Source: Zavarzinella formosa DSM 19928 (GTDB lineage: Bacteria; Planctomycetota; Planctomycetia; Gemmatales; Gemmataceae). Taken from it: 64,000 nucleotides of DNA. The translations under genes were made by a program, and so were the position numbers. Under the pieces are notes generated by a model. The model made no database searches. It saw only the letters and a program-made list of their open reading frames with translations, and had not been told where the DNA came from. Each line of letters opens with the position of its first letter. Position 1 is the stretch's first letter. Below, one piece after another: positions 34,132 through 42,627 of this stretch. The stretch lies in assembly GCF_000255705.1 (NCBI RefSeq), contig NZ_JH636442.1, positions 67,292-131,291 of the forward strand, in the 5' to 3' direction.

Positions 34132-34509
34132 AATTTCCACGACGGGAATGAAGACCAATCCGCAAGGGCATCTCGTGAAAGCGTTACAGGCTCTCACGTT
34201 TCACGATTTTCAAATCAGCCAAAAACCGACCCAAAAGTGACTGGAAAAGGTGTGAAAACACCCTCCGGTGGCCATTTTTGAACAGTTGGATACCCCAAAA
34301 GTGGTCAAAAACAGTGGGCCAACTGAACACTATTTTTCAAAACTCCCGGCAAAACAGAGGGGTCGCTTGATGATTTTGGGCAAATGCGCAGACATTTTGA
34401 CCAATTGAAAATGGCCCATTATGGCGGATGCTCGATACCAGCCTCGTCGGCGACAAGCCGGATCATGTAAGCTGTCGGGTAACGACGATCATTGACCGGA
34501 GGAACGGAC
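34132..34509. other. AT-richer non-coding stretch before TfoX-like gene
   Basis: These 378 bases have no gene. The stretch is visibly richer in A and T than its surroundings and carries short repeated phrases (CCCAAAAGTG twice; GGCCATTTT near 34270 and its complement AAAATGGCC near 34410). Near 34172-34206 there is a small dyad, CGTGAAA...TTTCACG. It may be a decayed element or a long leader. GGAGGAAC before 34510 is the ribosome site of the next gene. Confidence 0.4.
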
Positions 34510-34842
34510 ATGGCCTTCGACAAAACACTCGCCGCCCGGATTCGGGAGATCCTTGACCGTCGTCAGGGCATCGAGGCCAAGAAGATGTTCGGCGGCATGG
34601 GGTTCCTGCTCGACGGGAACATGCTCGTCGGCGTTTGGAAGTATTCTCTCGTCGTTCGGGTTGGCGCGGAGGCTTATGAGGACGCCCTGCTGGAATCATT
34701 CGTCGGAGAGTTCGACATCACCGGCCGGCCCATGAAAGGTTGGGTGGTGGTTGAACCGGAGGCCCTCGACACCGACGAGCAACTGGAGGCATGGATTGAG
34801 AGGGCATGGGCTTTTGTCAGCGCCTTGCCCCCGAAGCGATAA
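34510..34842 (+). CDS. TfoX/Sxy N-terminal domain protein
   Basis: A 110-aa protein matching the TfoX N-terminal domain (competence-regulator fold). Family landmarks are RQGIEAKKMFGGMGFLLDGN, VGVWKYSLVVRVG and GRPMKGWVVVEPEAL. In gammaproteobacteria the full TfoX/Sxy controls competence genes; stand-alone N-terminal domains like this one are widespread and of unknown role. ATG 34510 has GGAGG upstream. It is followed by the secreted DUF3472-like gene on the same strand, 86 bases away. Confidence 0.88.
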   Translation: MAFDKTLAARIREILDRRQGIEAKKMFGGMGFLLDGNMLVGVWKYSLVVRVGAEAYEDALLESFVGEFDITGRPMKGWVVVEPEALDTDEQLEAWIERAWAFVSALPPKR

Positions 34843-34928
34843 ACGCCGCCAAAAGGTCGGTTTCTTTGATCCCGTTTTTCGGGATGAATAAGCTGAAATG
34901 AGCCACCGTTCACCAAGGATTTCGACTG

Positions 34929-35816
34929 ATGCACCGTCTCCGACCAACGTTGATGCTCCTGATTCTTCTTGCCGCCGGACTGTTGACCGTCAACGGTGCC
35001 GGGCAACCGCCCAAGGAGGAGAAGAAATACGCCTCGATGCCGTGGCACCTCATCGACACTTGGTGGGACATCGGCGCCGAGACGCCGTTTGAAAGCTTGG
35101 CCGTGGAGGTGACCATCAGCGACGATGTGCCGTCCTCGGTGAACCTGTACATCTCCCCCATCGGCCTCGGCCACCTGAGCAAGACACCGTTTTACGGCGG
35201 CATCCAGACGCAATCGGACGGCAACACCAAGAAAGACACGAAACTTCGCACCCTCGGCCCCGGCTTCCTCTTCTCCATGTGGGGCGAGCGCAGCCTCGAC
35301 GCCATCCGGCCTTCGGACGGCGGCTTTCTTCAAAGCTCGGGCCACGAGGGAGACTTCGTGAGCGTGCGCCGGCCCTATGCCTGGAAGAAAGGCAAATACA
35401 CCTATCGGCTAACCCGCATGGATCAGGAGATGATCGATGGCAAGCCATACACATGGGTCGGGGCGTTCGTGTATTCGCATGAGAAAGACGAAAACGTCTT
35501 CGTCGGCGCCCTGCGATTCAAGGGCGAAAAATTGGTCCTCGACCGCAAGGTGGCGAACTTCGTGGAGATCTACGGGAGACTTCGGCCCGTTGCGGACATC
35601 CCAAAAGTGACGGTCACCTTCGGCCCTCCCGTCGTCAACGGCAAGCCGGCGCCAAACCCCTCGGCCGAGGCCATCTACCCGAAAGGCGTGCCGGATTATG
35701 CCGAAGCTGCGGCCAAAGACGGCTCGCTCGTCATCACCGTCGGCACCCCGGTCGAAGGCCGGGAGAAGCGTCGGGTAAAGCTGATCGAGGCCAAGAAGAT
35801 GACGCCGGAAAAGTAA
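34929..35816 (+). CDS. Secreted protein, DUF3472-like
   Basis: A 295-aa protein with an N-terminal signal peptide (RLRPTLMLLILLAAGLLTVN). The body is beta-rich, with the sequence YGGIQTQSDG, SMWGERSLDAIRPSDGG, SGHEGDFVSVRRPYAWKKG and FVGALRFKGEKL. This order (FGIQT, WG, SGHEGDFV-VRRPY, W-G-LRF) is what I recall for DUF3472-type extracellular proteins, so the family call is moderate. It is expected in the periplasm or outside. AAGGA precedes the ATG. There is no catalytic motif that I recognise. Confidence 0.65.
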   Translation: MHRLRPTLMLLILLAAGLLTVNGAGQPPKEEKKYASMPWHLIDTWWDIGAETPFESLAVEVTISDDVPSSVNLYISPIGLGHLSKTPFYGGIQTQSDGNTKKDTKLRTLGPGFLFSMWGERSLDAIRPSDGGFLQSSGHEGDFVSVRRPYAWKKGKYTYRLTRMDQEMIDGKPYTWVGAFVYSHEKDENVFVGALRFKGEKLVLDRKVANFVEIYGRLRPVADIPKVTVTFGPPVVNGKPAPNPSAEAIYPKGVPDYAEAAAKDGSLVITVGTPVEGREKRRVKLIEAKKMTPEK

Positions 35817-35825
35817 GCGGGACGT

Positions 35826-36797
35826 TCAACCACTCTCCTTTTCTCTGCCAAACGTCACCGATTTCATCGCCTGCTCGTTCACATGCAATCGGAACACGTC
35901 GGGGCGGGCATAGTGGCCGGTCACGTCGAAATCGAACTTTGCCCGGATGAGGTCGGCCCGGTCAAGGTTCGCCATCAGAATGCACTCTTCCCCATAGACC
36001 GGTCCCGCCAACAGGTCGCCGAGCGGCCCGACGATGCAACTGCCGCCCCGGATCAACACATCGGCCGAGGAGGAGAATCGGCCCAAGGGATATCCGGCCG
36101 GAAGGTCCGCTTTGCGCAAGAACTGGCACGCGGACAGGACGAAACACCGGCCCTCCAGGGCGATGTGCCGGACGGTGGGAATCCACGTTTCCCGGTCGTC
36201 CACGGTGATGGCGCAGTATAACTCGACGCCCTTGGCGTACATCGCCATCCGCAGCATCGGCATGTAGTTTTCCCAGCAGATCACCGTTCCGATCCTGCCG
36301 AGTTTCGACGGGACGACCGGGATCGTGGAGCCGTCGCCGCTGCCCCAGATGACCCGCTCCATCGCGGTTGGCATCAGTTTGCGATGTTTGCCGAGCAGGG
36401 CGCCATCCGGCCCGAAGATGATCGACGCGCAATAGAGCGTGCCTCCTTCCCGTTCAACCACGCCGACGACGAGATGAACGGAATGATCTCGGGCCACGGA
36501 ACCAAGGAACTCGGTCGCCGGTCCCGGCGCTTCGATGGTGTTCTCGAACAATCGGCGAAACTCATCCCGTCCCTCCGGTGTGCGGATGCCGACGCTGACG
36601 CCGAAATCATGTCCCTTGGGATAGCCGCCAATGAACGCCTCCGGGAAGACGACCAGTTCGGCCCCTTTGCGCGCGGCCTCTGAAGTGAGATCGGCCAGTT
36701 TCTGGAGCGATCTCGGCGTGTCGAATAAAACGGGAGTCGCCTGCACCACCGCCACCGAACACGTGAGAGATGACATGGGCATTTGACCGCTCGGCAT
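35826..36797 (-). CDS. Nitrilase/carbon-nitrogen hydrolase
   Basis: A 323-aa nitrilase-superfamily enzyme. The catalytic triad is visible: Glu53 in VVFPEAFIGGYPKG, Lys140 in LGKHRKLMPT, and Cys174 in TVICWENYMP. The sequence C-W-E-N and the long KHRKLMPT motif fit branch 1 (true nitrilases, cleaving nitriles to acid plus ammonia), not the amidase branches. The length is normal. The start at ATG 36797 has CGGAGA at a good distance; alternatives at 36782 and 36776 lie shortly after. The gene stands alone on the minus strand between two plus-strand genes. The substrate is unknown. Confidence 0.9.
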   Translation of the reverse strand: MPSGQMPMSSLTCSVAVVQATPVLFDTPRSLQKLADLTSEAARKGAELVVFPEAFIGGYPKGHDFGVSVGIRTPEGRDEFRRLFENTIEAPGPATEFLGSVARDHSVHLVVGVVEREGGTLYCASIIFGPDGALLGKHRKLMPTAMERVIWGSGDGSTIPVVPSKLGRIGTVICWENYMPMLRMAMYAKGVELYCAITVDDRETWIPTVRHIALEGRCFVLSACQFLRKADLPAGYPLGRFSSSADVLIRGGSCIVGPLGDLLAGPVYGEECILMANLDRADLIRAKFDFDVTGHYARPDVFRLHVNEQAMKSVTFGREKESG

Positions 36798-36911
36798 CAG
36801 GCGTTCTCCGACATCGGGCGACGAGGCTTGCGCATCCTATGATAGAAGGCGGGAATCTCGCACCTCGTGACCATTTTCTTCCTACTCTGATTCTGGGACT
36901 TGGAGGAAACC

Positions 36912-37619
36912 ATGAAATCGTCTGTTGAAGAAATCCGTCAGCGGTTCGACGCCGAGGCCGCCCTCTACACGAACCTCGAAACGGGTCAGGTGGCCGTGAC
37001 CGATTCGGCGCTGTGCATGGGCCTCGTGGCGGAGTCGGCGGCTGCCGCCACTCCTCACGCCTCGAATCTGCTCGAACTCGGTTGCGGCGGCGGGAACTAC
37101 ACCCTGAAACTGCTGGAGCGATTGCCGAACCTGAACGTCACGCTGGTCGATCTCACCCAGACGATGCTTGATCTGGCCGTGCCAAGAGTTCGCCCCAAAA
37201 CGACCGGTTCCGTGCAAACGATTCTGGCGGATATTCGGGACGCGGATTTTGGGAAGGAACGTTTCGACATCGTCCTGGCTTCCGCGATGCTGCACCACCT
37301 GCGGACGGACGATGAATGGCAAACAGTCTTCCAAAAAGTGCATGACGCGCTGAAACCGCGTGGTTCGTTCTGGATTTACGACATCGTCGAAAGCTCGCTT
37401 CCGGAACTTCAAGCGGTTCACTGGCGACGCTACGGCGAATACCTGACGGCCATCGGCGGCGAAGCCTATCGGGACGAAGTGTACGCCCGCATTATCGCCG
37501 AAGACACGCCCCGCCCGGTTCCTTATCAACTGGACTTGCTGCGGTCGGTCGGTTTCAGTGAAGTCGAATTGCTTCACAAAAACACCTGCTTTGCCGCTTT
37601 CGGGGCGATCAAGCGTTGA
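36912..37619 (+). CDS. Class I SAM-dependent methyltransferase
   Basis: A 235-aa methyltransferase with the Rossmann-type signature: motif I LLELGCGGGNYTLKLLE, motif II VTLVDLTQTMLDLA, motif III ILADIRDADF, and FDIVLASAMLHHL. The position after motif III, with HHLRTDDE, and the C-terminal YQLDLLRSVGFSEVELLHK resemble small-molecule or tRNA (CmoA-like) methyltransferases. The acceptor cannot be told. ATG 36912 follows GGAGG at six bases; the frame opens at 36900. It is divergent from the nitrilase. Confidence 0.9.
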   Translation: MKSSVEEIRQRFDAEAALYTNLETGQVAVTDSALCMGLVAESAAAATPHASNLLELGCGGGNYTLKLLERLPNLNVTLVDLTQTMLDLAVPRVRPKTTGSVQTILADIRDADFGKERFDIVLASAMLHHLRTDDEWQTVFQKVHDALKPRGSFWIYDIVESSLPELQAVHWRRYGEYLTAIGGEAYRDEVYARIIAEDTPRPVPYQLDLLRSVGFSEVELLHKNTCFAAFGAIKR

Positions 37620-37642
37620 ACGGCCCGAAAAAGGCAGATGCC

Positions 37643-38125
37643 TCACTCAATCTTGAATGGCATCCCTTTGTCGAAGTCTTTCCGTTCGGCGGGAGTCAGG
37701 CCGTCACGAAGGACGCGCAAGGTCTCCCCGCCCACGAGCTTGCCGTTTTCGACGTACATCCAGTCGGAGATTTCGGACGGGCTGACCGTGACCTTTTGGC
37801 CCATCCGGACCTTTTTCACCTTCACCGGCGTGTTGTTGACCGTGCCTTGGAAGTTCTTCCCGTCATAGCTGACCGGAGTGAGCCAGATCTGTTCGCTGTC
37901 ATCGCCTTCGGTGAACGCCATCTTGATCGAGAACGCCGACTGGCCGCTTTTCGGTGATTTCAACGCGGTGATGAACGAGTTCACGCTGGCTCTCGCCTTG
38001 GTGATCGCCGCGTTCATCTTCGGGTCGTTGCTGTCCACAAAAGTGACCGGGTCGTCGACCGGCGGTTTCTTGCCGCAACCGGCGATGAGGGCCAACACCA
38101 AGACGATTCTGAGTATTCGTCCCAT
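37643..38125 (-). CDS. DUF2314 lipoprotein
   Basis: A 160-aa predicted lipoprotein (signal peptide GRILRIVLVLALIAGC, lipobox IAGC). The mature part matches DUF2314 (YegJ-like): AFSIKMAFTEGDDSEQIWLT, PVSYDGKNFQGTVNN, and the basic VKVKKVRMGQKVTV followed by ISDWMYVENGKLVGGET. Anchored in a membrane facing the periplasm. The biological role of the family is not known to me. ATG 38125 has GAGG six bases upstream. The gene is convergent with the methyltransferase and upstream-adjacent to argJ's end. Confidence 0.88.
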   Translation of the reverse strand: MGRILRIVLVLALIAGCGKKPPVDDPVTFVDSNDPKMNAAITKARASVNSFITALKSPKSGQSAFSIKMAFTEGDDSEQIWLTPVSYDGKNFQGTVNNTPVKVKKVRMGQKVTVSPSEISDWMYVENGKLVGGETLRVLRDGLTPAERKDFDKGMPFKIE

Positions 38126-38198
38126 TTTCGACCTCAGGTTCAAGGCGAGCACTTTGCGGTTCTAACCTGTTGGTTGACGAGGATTATCTTTCCCGGAC

Positions 38199-39371
38199 TC
38201 ACGTCGTGTAGTCCGCGTTCAGCGTCACATATTCGGTCGTCAGGTCGCAGGTGAAGAACCGGCAACGCCCTTCGCCGAGGGTGAACTTCAATCGCAGGCT
38301 GACTTCGCGGTTATTTTTGAGGTAAGCGCTGGCGGCCACCGGGTCGAAGGGGAGCGGGGTTCCGGCGCGGTAGAGTTCCATTTCGCCCATCCACAGCGTC
38401 AGGTCGCGCTCCTCAAAAAGCACGCCCGAATATCCGGCGGCCGAGACGAACCGGCCCCAGTTTGGGTCGGCCCCGTAGATGGCTGTTTTCACCAGCGCGC
38501 TCTCGGCGATGGTCTTGGCCACCTGCTTCGCCTCCGCGTTGGTGCGGGTTCCCTCCACGTCGATGACGACCAGATGGCTGGCCCCTTCCGCGTCGGCCGC
38601 GATTCCCCGCGAGAGATCCGAACAGGCCGCCTGCACCACTTCCGCGAATTCCGCGAGGGCCGCCCCGGCCAGCGGTTCCCCGGTGCCGTTGGCGAGGATT
38701 AGAACAGTGTCGTTCGTGCTCATGTGCCCCTCGACACTGATGCAATTGAACGTCTCTTCGACCGCCCCCTTGAGAATCGTGTGCAGATCATCCGGGCGAA
38801 CGGCCGCATCGGTGAAAACGAAGCCGAGCATGGTCGCCATGTTCGGGCCGATCATCGCCGCCCCCTTGGCGAAGCCCGCGACGGTGTGCGGGCCGACGTG
38901 CCGCAGGGTGGTCTTGATCCGCGTGTCGGTGGTGAGGATGGCTTTCGCGGCCGCCTCGAAGGAGGCGACATCTGGCATGAGATGCTTGGCGACGGCGGGA
39001 ATGCCCGTTTCCATCACCTCCATTGGCAGCAACCGGCCGATGACCCCGGTGGAGCAGACGAGCATCTGTTCCGATTCGCAGCCGACGGCCTTGGCCGCCA
39101 GTTCGGCCATTCGCCGGGCGTCGGCCATCCCTTGGTCGCCCGTGCAGGCGTTGGCGTTTCCGGAACAAACCACAAACCCACGGGCATCATTCCGGGGGAG
39201 CCGTTCCCGGCAAAGATGCACGGGGGCGGCCGCCACGCGATTCTGCGTGAAAACGCCCGCCGCCGCCGCCGGACGCTCGCTAACCAGCAAGGCCAAGTCA
39301 AGCCGTCCGGGTTCGGTCGCCCGCAACCCGCTGTGAACACCCGCAAAGAGATAACCGGAGGGGAGATTCAT
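38199..39371 (-). CDS. argJ: Bifunctional ornithine acetyltransferase/N-acetylglutamate synthase
   Basis: A 390-aa ArgJ. It moves acetyl from N-acetylornithine to glutamate in the cyclic arginine pathway and in its bifunctional form also uses acetyl-CoA. Landmarks are SERPAAAAGVFTQN, VCSGNANACTG, LVCSTGVIG, and the self-cleavage site KGAAMIGPNMATMLGF, where the Thr becomes the nucleophile of the beta chain. Later segments are STNDTVLILANG and IYGADPNWGRF with the C-terminal TCDLTTEYV. The start is taken at ATG 39371, where the family begins; the frame extends to 39446 into hairpin element B. ArgC of the same pathway is at 59768-60781, not linked. Confidence 0.95.
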   Translation of the reverse strand: MNLPSGYLFAGVHSGLRATEPGRLDLALLVSERPAAAAGVFTQNRVAAAPVHLCRERLPRNDARGFVVCSGNANACTGDQGMADARRMAELAAKAVGCESEQMLVCSTGVIGRLLPMEVMETGIPAVAKHLMPDVASFEAAAKAILTTDTRIKTTLRHVGPHTVAGFAKGAAMIGPNMATMLGFVFTDAAVRPDDLHTILKGAVEETFNCISVEGHMSTNDTVLILANGTGEPLAGAALAEFAEVVQAACSDLSRGIAADAEGASHLVVIDVEGTRTNAEAKQVAKTIAESALVKTAIYGADPNWGRFVSAAGYSGVLFEERDLTLWMGEMELYRAGTPLPFDPVAASAYLKNNREVSLRLKFTLGEGRCRFFTCDLTTEYVTLNADYTT

Positions 39372-39420
39372 CTGGAGACTCGCAGGGAAGAGAAAACTCG
39401 GCACAAAGATCACATGACAT

Positions 39421-39544
39421 AGAGAAGAGTAATCACCAAGACGCAAAGATCACATAAAGTTTCGCGAAGAAGAAAGAAAATTCTCTTTCGTTTTCTTGGT
39501 GAAACTTGGTGTGACCTTTGCGTGCCGGTGATTATTCTTCTCTC
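39421..39544. repeat. Long hairpin element B (second copy of the CAAAG family)
   Basis: Arms 39421-39472 and 39492-39544 pair over about 51 bases with about nine differences. The left arm contains ACGCAAAGATCACATAAAG, nearly the same as element A (ACGCAAAGGTCACATAAAG), and the right arms share GTGTGACCTTTGCGT. The loop is short (about 20 bases, AAAGAAAA...). It lies just behind the ferredoxin stop (39546-39548) and in front of argJ. Confidence 0.85.
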
Positions 39545-39545
39545 T

Positions 39546-39965
39546 TCAATGACCTTCCTTCACCATGTTCTTGTTCCACTTGGGAATGACGACCAAAAGG
39601 TCTTTCGTGCCGTTGGGGACGCACTGGCAGCTCAGGCGGGAATCGATGTCCACATCGCGGGCGCTGTCGATCTGGTCTTCTTCGTCGTCCGTGGGTTTGC
39701 TGCAAGTGTCCAATCCCTCGCGGATCTTCACATGGCAGGTGGCGCAGGCGCAGACGCCGCCGCAGGCGTGGTCGATCTCCAGACCGGCCCCCTCGGCAAT
39801 GTCCAGCACGCTCCCCTCCAGACCGGTGCGGCCATAGGGAATCTCGGCCGGATCGACCTCGAAGAGTTTCCGTTCGCCGGTTTCCTCGATCAAGAACGTG
39901 ACCCGAAACTTTTGCTTGGGTCGTTCCATCTCCGGCTTGTCGATATAAGGGTTTACCCCGCCCAT
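39546..39965 (-). CDS. [2Fe-2S] ferredoxin (adrenodoxin type)
   Basis: A 139-aa ferredoxin. The cluster motif is HACGGVCACATCHV: C-x5-C-x2-C with one extra cysteine, and the fourth ligand is in SRLSCQC near the end (C..C). This fits the adrenodoxin/ISC-type vertebrate-like group. An additional N-terminal extension (about 30 residues) precedes the fold. Acts as a one-electron carrier in the cytoplasm; no reductase or P450 partner lies nearby. The start at ATG 39965 is chosen over TTG 39995. The end abuts hairpin element B. Confidence 0.9.
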   Translation of the reverse strand: MGGVNPYIDKPEMERPKQKFRVTFLIEETGERKLFEVDPAEIPYGRTGLEGSVLDIAEGAGLEIDHACGGVCACATCHVKIREGLDTCSKPTDDEEDQIDSARDVDIDSRLSCQCVPNGTKDLLVVIPKWNKNMVKEGH

Positions 39966-40167
39966 CTCAGACCACTTCCCGCTGGTGTTCGGCAACAGTT
40001 GGACAACGTAGCCATTCTAGCCGAACCGCCCGTCGTTGGCTTGCGGATATGCCCCGTCCGGCCCGTTGTCGGGAACTTCGCTTGCACCATCCGGGAAACT
40101 GTCCCACAATACAGCGTGGGAAATTGTTTCCCGCCGATGATTCCAAACCCCACCGGCCGACATCCCC

Positions 40168-40671
40168 ATGCAGACGCTGGCCCAGCTCCTCTCAAACCTC
40201 TCAATCAGCGACCCGATGATCTGGATCGCCATGGCCACGGGGTTGGTGGTGATCCTGCTGTTTCTGTTTTTTGGCCGCCGACAATCTCGCGCCGGCGGTC
40301 ATATTGTCCCGCCTTCCCCGGAATTACTGGCCAACCTGCCCCCCCCGGCCATCGCCCGGCACGACGAACGCCGCCGCGCCATCCGCCGGGCGGGCCTGCC
40401 GACGCCGATCATCGTGATCGACCCCAAAGCCCGCCGCCCCAAGCCAATGGAAGCCTACGTGCTGGACCGCTCCACCGGCGGCCTGCGTCTTGCCCTGGAA
40501 AGCCCTCAACCGGTGGGAATCCAGCTAAAAGGACGCCCGTCCAACGCCCCCGAAAATTTCGAGTGGGTAAACATGATCGTCCGAAACTGCAAAGAAACCG
40601 GCGACTACTTCGAGGTCGGCTGCCAGTTTGAATCGGAACTGGAATTGAGCCGATTGCTCATGTTCGGATGA
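40168..40671 (+). CDS. PilZ-domain membrane protein
   Basis: A 167-aa protein with one N-terminal membrane helix (IWIAMATGLVVILLFLFF) and a PilZ-like domain. The two c-di-GMP contacts are seen: a basic RxxxR-type stretch (DERRRAIRR) and, about 35 residues later, LDRSTGGLRL (D-x-S-x-G-G). The C-terminal half keeps PENFEWVNMIVRNCKETG and VGCQFES, as in PilZ proteins. It probably reports c-di-GMP at the membrane, perhaps for surface or motility control. ATG 40168; the ribosome site is weak. Confidence 0.82.
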   Translation: MQTLAQLLSNLSISDPMIWIAMATGLVVILLFLFFGRRQSRAGGHIVPPSPELLANLPPPAIARHDERRRAIRRAGLPTPIIVIDPKARRPKPMEAYVLDRSTGGLRLALESPQPVGIQLKGRPSNAPENFEWVNMIVRNCKETGDYFEVGCQFESELELSRLLMFG

Positions 40672-40820
40672 TCGAAAAATAGTGACAAACCGGCCGTTGC
40701 GTCCCGTTTCCCGGAACGCCGTCCGCACCTTGAATGCCTCTTCGATACGGGTGCATTGAGGCGAATGAAATTGTTATTCCGTCCGAGGCAGCTCAGGACA
40801 GAATCTATGTAAATGCTCAT

Positions 40821-40905
40821 TGGCCATGGTGGGACTCGAACCCACACGTCCGTTACCGAACGGGGGATTTTAAGTCCCCTATGTCTGCCATTCCATCACA
40901 TGGCC
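40821..40905 (-). tRNA. tRNA-Leu (anticodon UAA)
   Basis: Read on the minus strand. The acceptor stem is GGCCATG with CATGGCC (perfect), discriminator A at 40821, and the CCA is not encoded. The T-arm is GTGGG-TTCGAGT-CCCAC. The anticodon stem GGGGA/TCCCC encloses the loop CTTAAAA with anticodon TAA. The variable arm is long (CGTTCGGTAACGGACGT), as in class II leucine tRNAs. The plus-strand reading frame over this region is not coding. Confidence 0.95.
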
Positions 40906-40998
40906 GCCGTGATGACCGCTTATCTTCGGGATTTCCCGGACGCCAGCAAGTGGGCCGCGAATATCATGGAAGGAGAATTGTTTCCTGTCGAGGTTCGC

Positions 40999-41424
40999 AT
41001 GGCTCATGGCTTTGAGCGGGACGGGGTTTTCCTCGAATATCCCGACGATTGGACGCTGGAGGAGGACACCGTCGAAAACGGGTGGGCCGTCTCCTTGAAC
41101 AGCACGTCGACCCCCTATCTGGTGCTCAGTTACCGGGACGATGTGGATGATCCGATGGAAATGGCCGACGCCGTGCTGGAGGGATTGCGGGAGTCCTTTG
41201 AAACACTGGAGGCCGATGAGGCTGTCGAGACGGTCGGCGGGCAACCGGCGGTCGGCTACGATGTCCATTTTTTCCATTTGGACCTGACTAACACCGCTTG
41301 GATACGCGCCCTTCCGTTCGGCGCCGGCTCGTTGCTTATTCTGGCCCAAACCTGTGACACAGAGCTTGAGGATTTCGAGCCGCTTTTCCAAGAGATGATG
41401 GCGGGAATGCGACTGCCCGATTGA
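40999..41424 (+). CDS. Small protein with DcrB/PsbP-like fold signature
   Basis: A 141-aa protein of unknown function. It begins with GFERDGVFLEYPDDWTLEED, a pattern (F-x-x-D-G-V-x-L-x-Y-P-x-x-W) seen in DcrB/PsbP-like domains and many small actinobacterial and planctomycete proteins. The rest alternates acidic helices and strands, ending EDFEPLFQEMMAGMRL. There is no signal peptide. The open frame is longer upstream but runs across the tRNA, so ATG 40999 with GAGG upstream is preferred. Cytoplasmic. Confidence 0.65.
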   Translation: MAHGFERDGVFLEYPDDWTLEEDTVENGWAVSLNSTSTPYLVLSYRDDVDDPMEMADAVLEGLRESFETLEADEAVETVGGQPAVGYDVHFFHLDLTNTAWIRALPFGAGSLLILAQTCDTELEDFEPLFQEMMAGMRLPD

Positions 41425-41425
41425 A

Positions 41426-42424
41426 TCAGTAACGAAGTTCCAACCCGGCCGTGATCCCCTGAAGAAGGTAGTTGTTCGGGCTGCGGTGGTCCGGCCGGAC
41501 GGCGTCGTTCAGGTAGATCAGGTTGTACCCAAGCACCATTCTCGCTCCCTCGCCCATGCCATAGGCAAACCTTGCCCCGAATTCAGGGACGAATGCAAAT
41601 GTGTTTGAGGATGTGCGAGCACCGTTCAACTCGTAGATTTCTTGGTTCGTGCCGAATCCAAGTTTCGTGATAATTTCCCCAGTGTATGGCCCGAAGTGGT
41701 ATGATCCCACCGCGCCGACTTGTCCAAGGTTCACGCTGTTGGTGGTTTTCCAATAGTTGATGCCGCCGGCCGATCCTTCTAGCAATTGCTCTCCCAGCGA
41801 GAGATAACGATACCCGGCCAGCCCGTCGAGGCGGTAACGGCCGTGCGAGAAGAGGGCTGATCGAAGGTTGATGTCTCCCGTGGTAAACGTCACCGGTGAA
41901 TCGACGAGCGTGGTTCCGAACGGCCCGAGGAAGATATCCCGGTACGCATCGTGGGCGTTGAAGAACCCGCCATCCAAACCGAGGGAGTTGTCGGAAGTCA
42001 GCCAAGTGCCGAGGTTGAGTTTAATCCCGTAAATCCCCTGATGCCGCACGTCCCGGATGTCCGATCCCAGCCCGGCGAAAAAATCAGCGCCGGCCCAGAA
42101 TTGTTCCGGTGACCGGCAATCGCCGCCGCTGCCGCATCTTCCTCTTCCCCCCCGGCAATCCGGGTTGCTGTCGGGCAGGTAGGCGAGGTTGGGATTGTAA
42201 TCATTCGGACACGAACGGCAGCTTTTGAGATTGGAAGCCCGGATGGCCGGAGATTCCGGGACGCTCAAAAACGGCGGGAGTTCGTTCGTCGTCTCGGCGC
42301 CGGGAATGGTGGCCGGGAGCGAAGTCGGCGTTCGACCGGTGTGAACCGGGATGACTTCCTCTTCGGCCAAGGAAAATCCCGCGGACAACGTCAAACCGGC
42401 GATGATCGACGCAATGGCACGCAT
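41426..42424 (-). CDS. Outer-membrane beta-barrel protein (BBP7-like)
   Basis: A 332-aa protein with a signal peptide (MRAIASIIAGLTLSAGFSLA). A linker with several Cys follows (LKSCRSCPND, PDCRGGRGRCGSGGDC). From about residue 110 it is a barrel-like series of alternating polar/aromatic strands: FWAGADFFAGLGSDIRDVRH, YGIKLNLGTWLT, LGLDGGFF, YRLDGLAGYRYL, VGSYHFGPYTG. It ends with an aromatic residue (LELRY), as expected for BAM-inserted proteins. The segments match the BBP7 group known from planctomycetes. Probably in the outer membrane; no transport function is predictable. Start ATG at 42424. Confidence 0.78.
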   Translation of the reverse strand: MRAIASIIAGLTLSAGFSLAEEEVIPVHTGRTPTSLPATIPGAETTNELPPFLSVPESPAIRASNLKSCRSCPNDYNPNLAYLPDSNPDCRGGRGRCGSGGDCRSPEQFWAGADFFAGLGSDIRDVRHQGIYGIKLNLGTWLTSDNSLGLDGGFFNAHDAYRDIFLGPFGTTLVDSPVTFTTGDINLRSALFSHGRYRLDGLAGYRYLSLGEQLLEGSAGGINYWKTTNSVNLGQVGAVGSYHFGPYTGEIITKLGFGTNQEIYELNGARTSSNTFAFVPEFGARFAYGMGEGARMVLGYNLIYLNDAVRPDHRSPNNYLLQGITAGLELRY

Positions 42425-42627
42425 GAAGTTCTCTATGCCCCTGTCCGGTTATGCCGTGAATGCCGACGGCAATCACATCGTTCATCGGTCCGTCGGAAGG
42501 GGACGCTGTAGTCCAACCCCCTTCCCGGACGATCATTTTCATTGATGGCCCTTTGCCCGACTTCTCCCAATCGCCTATCTTTAATGAAAGGCGGGTCATT
42601 TTGACCAGTCAATGGACTCCGACACCC

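Noticed and set aside
34172..34206. Attachment site or integrase remnant in the AT-rich gap
   Set aside because: There is only a 7-base dyad; no integrase, no tRNA end and no direct repeat pair were found.
40813..40998. N-terminal extension of the small protein at 40999-41424
   Set aside because: The extension runs across the complete tRNA-Leu gene and its amino acids are the translation of the tRNA complement. The start is therefore placed at ATG 40999.
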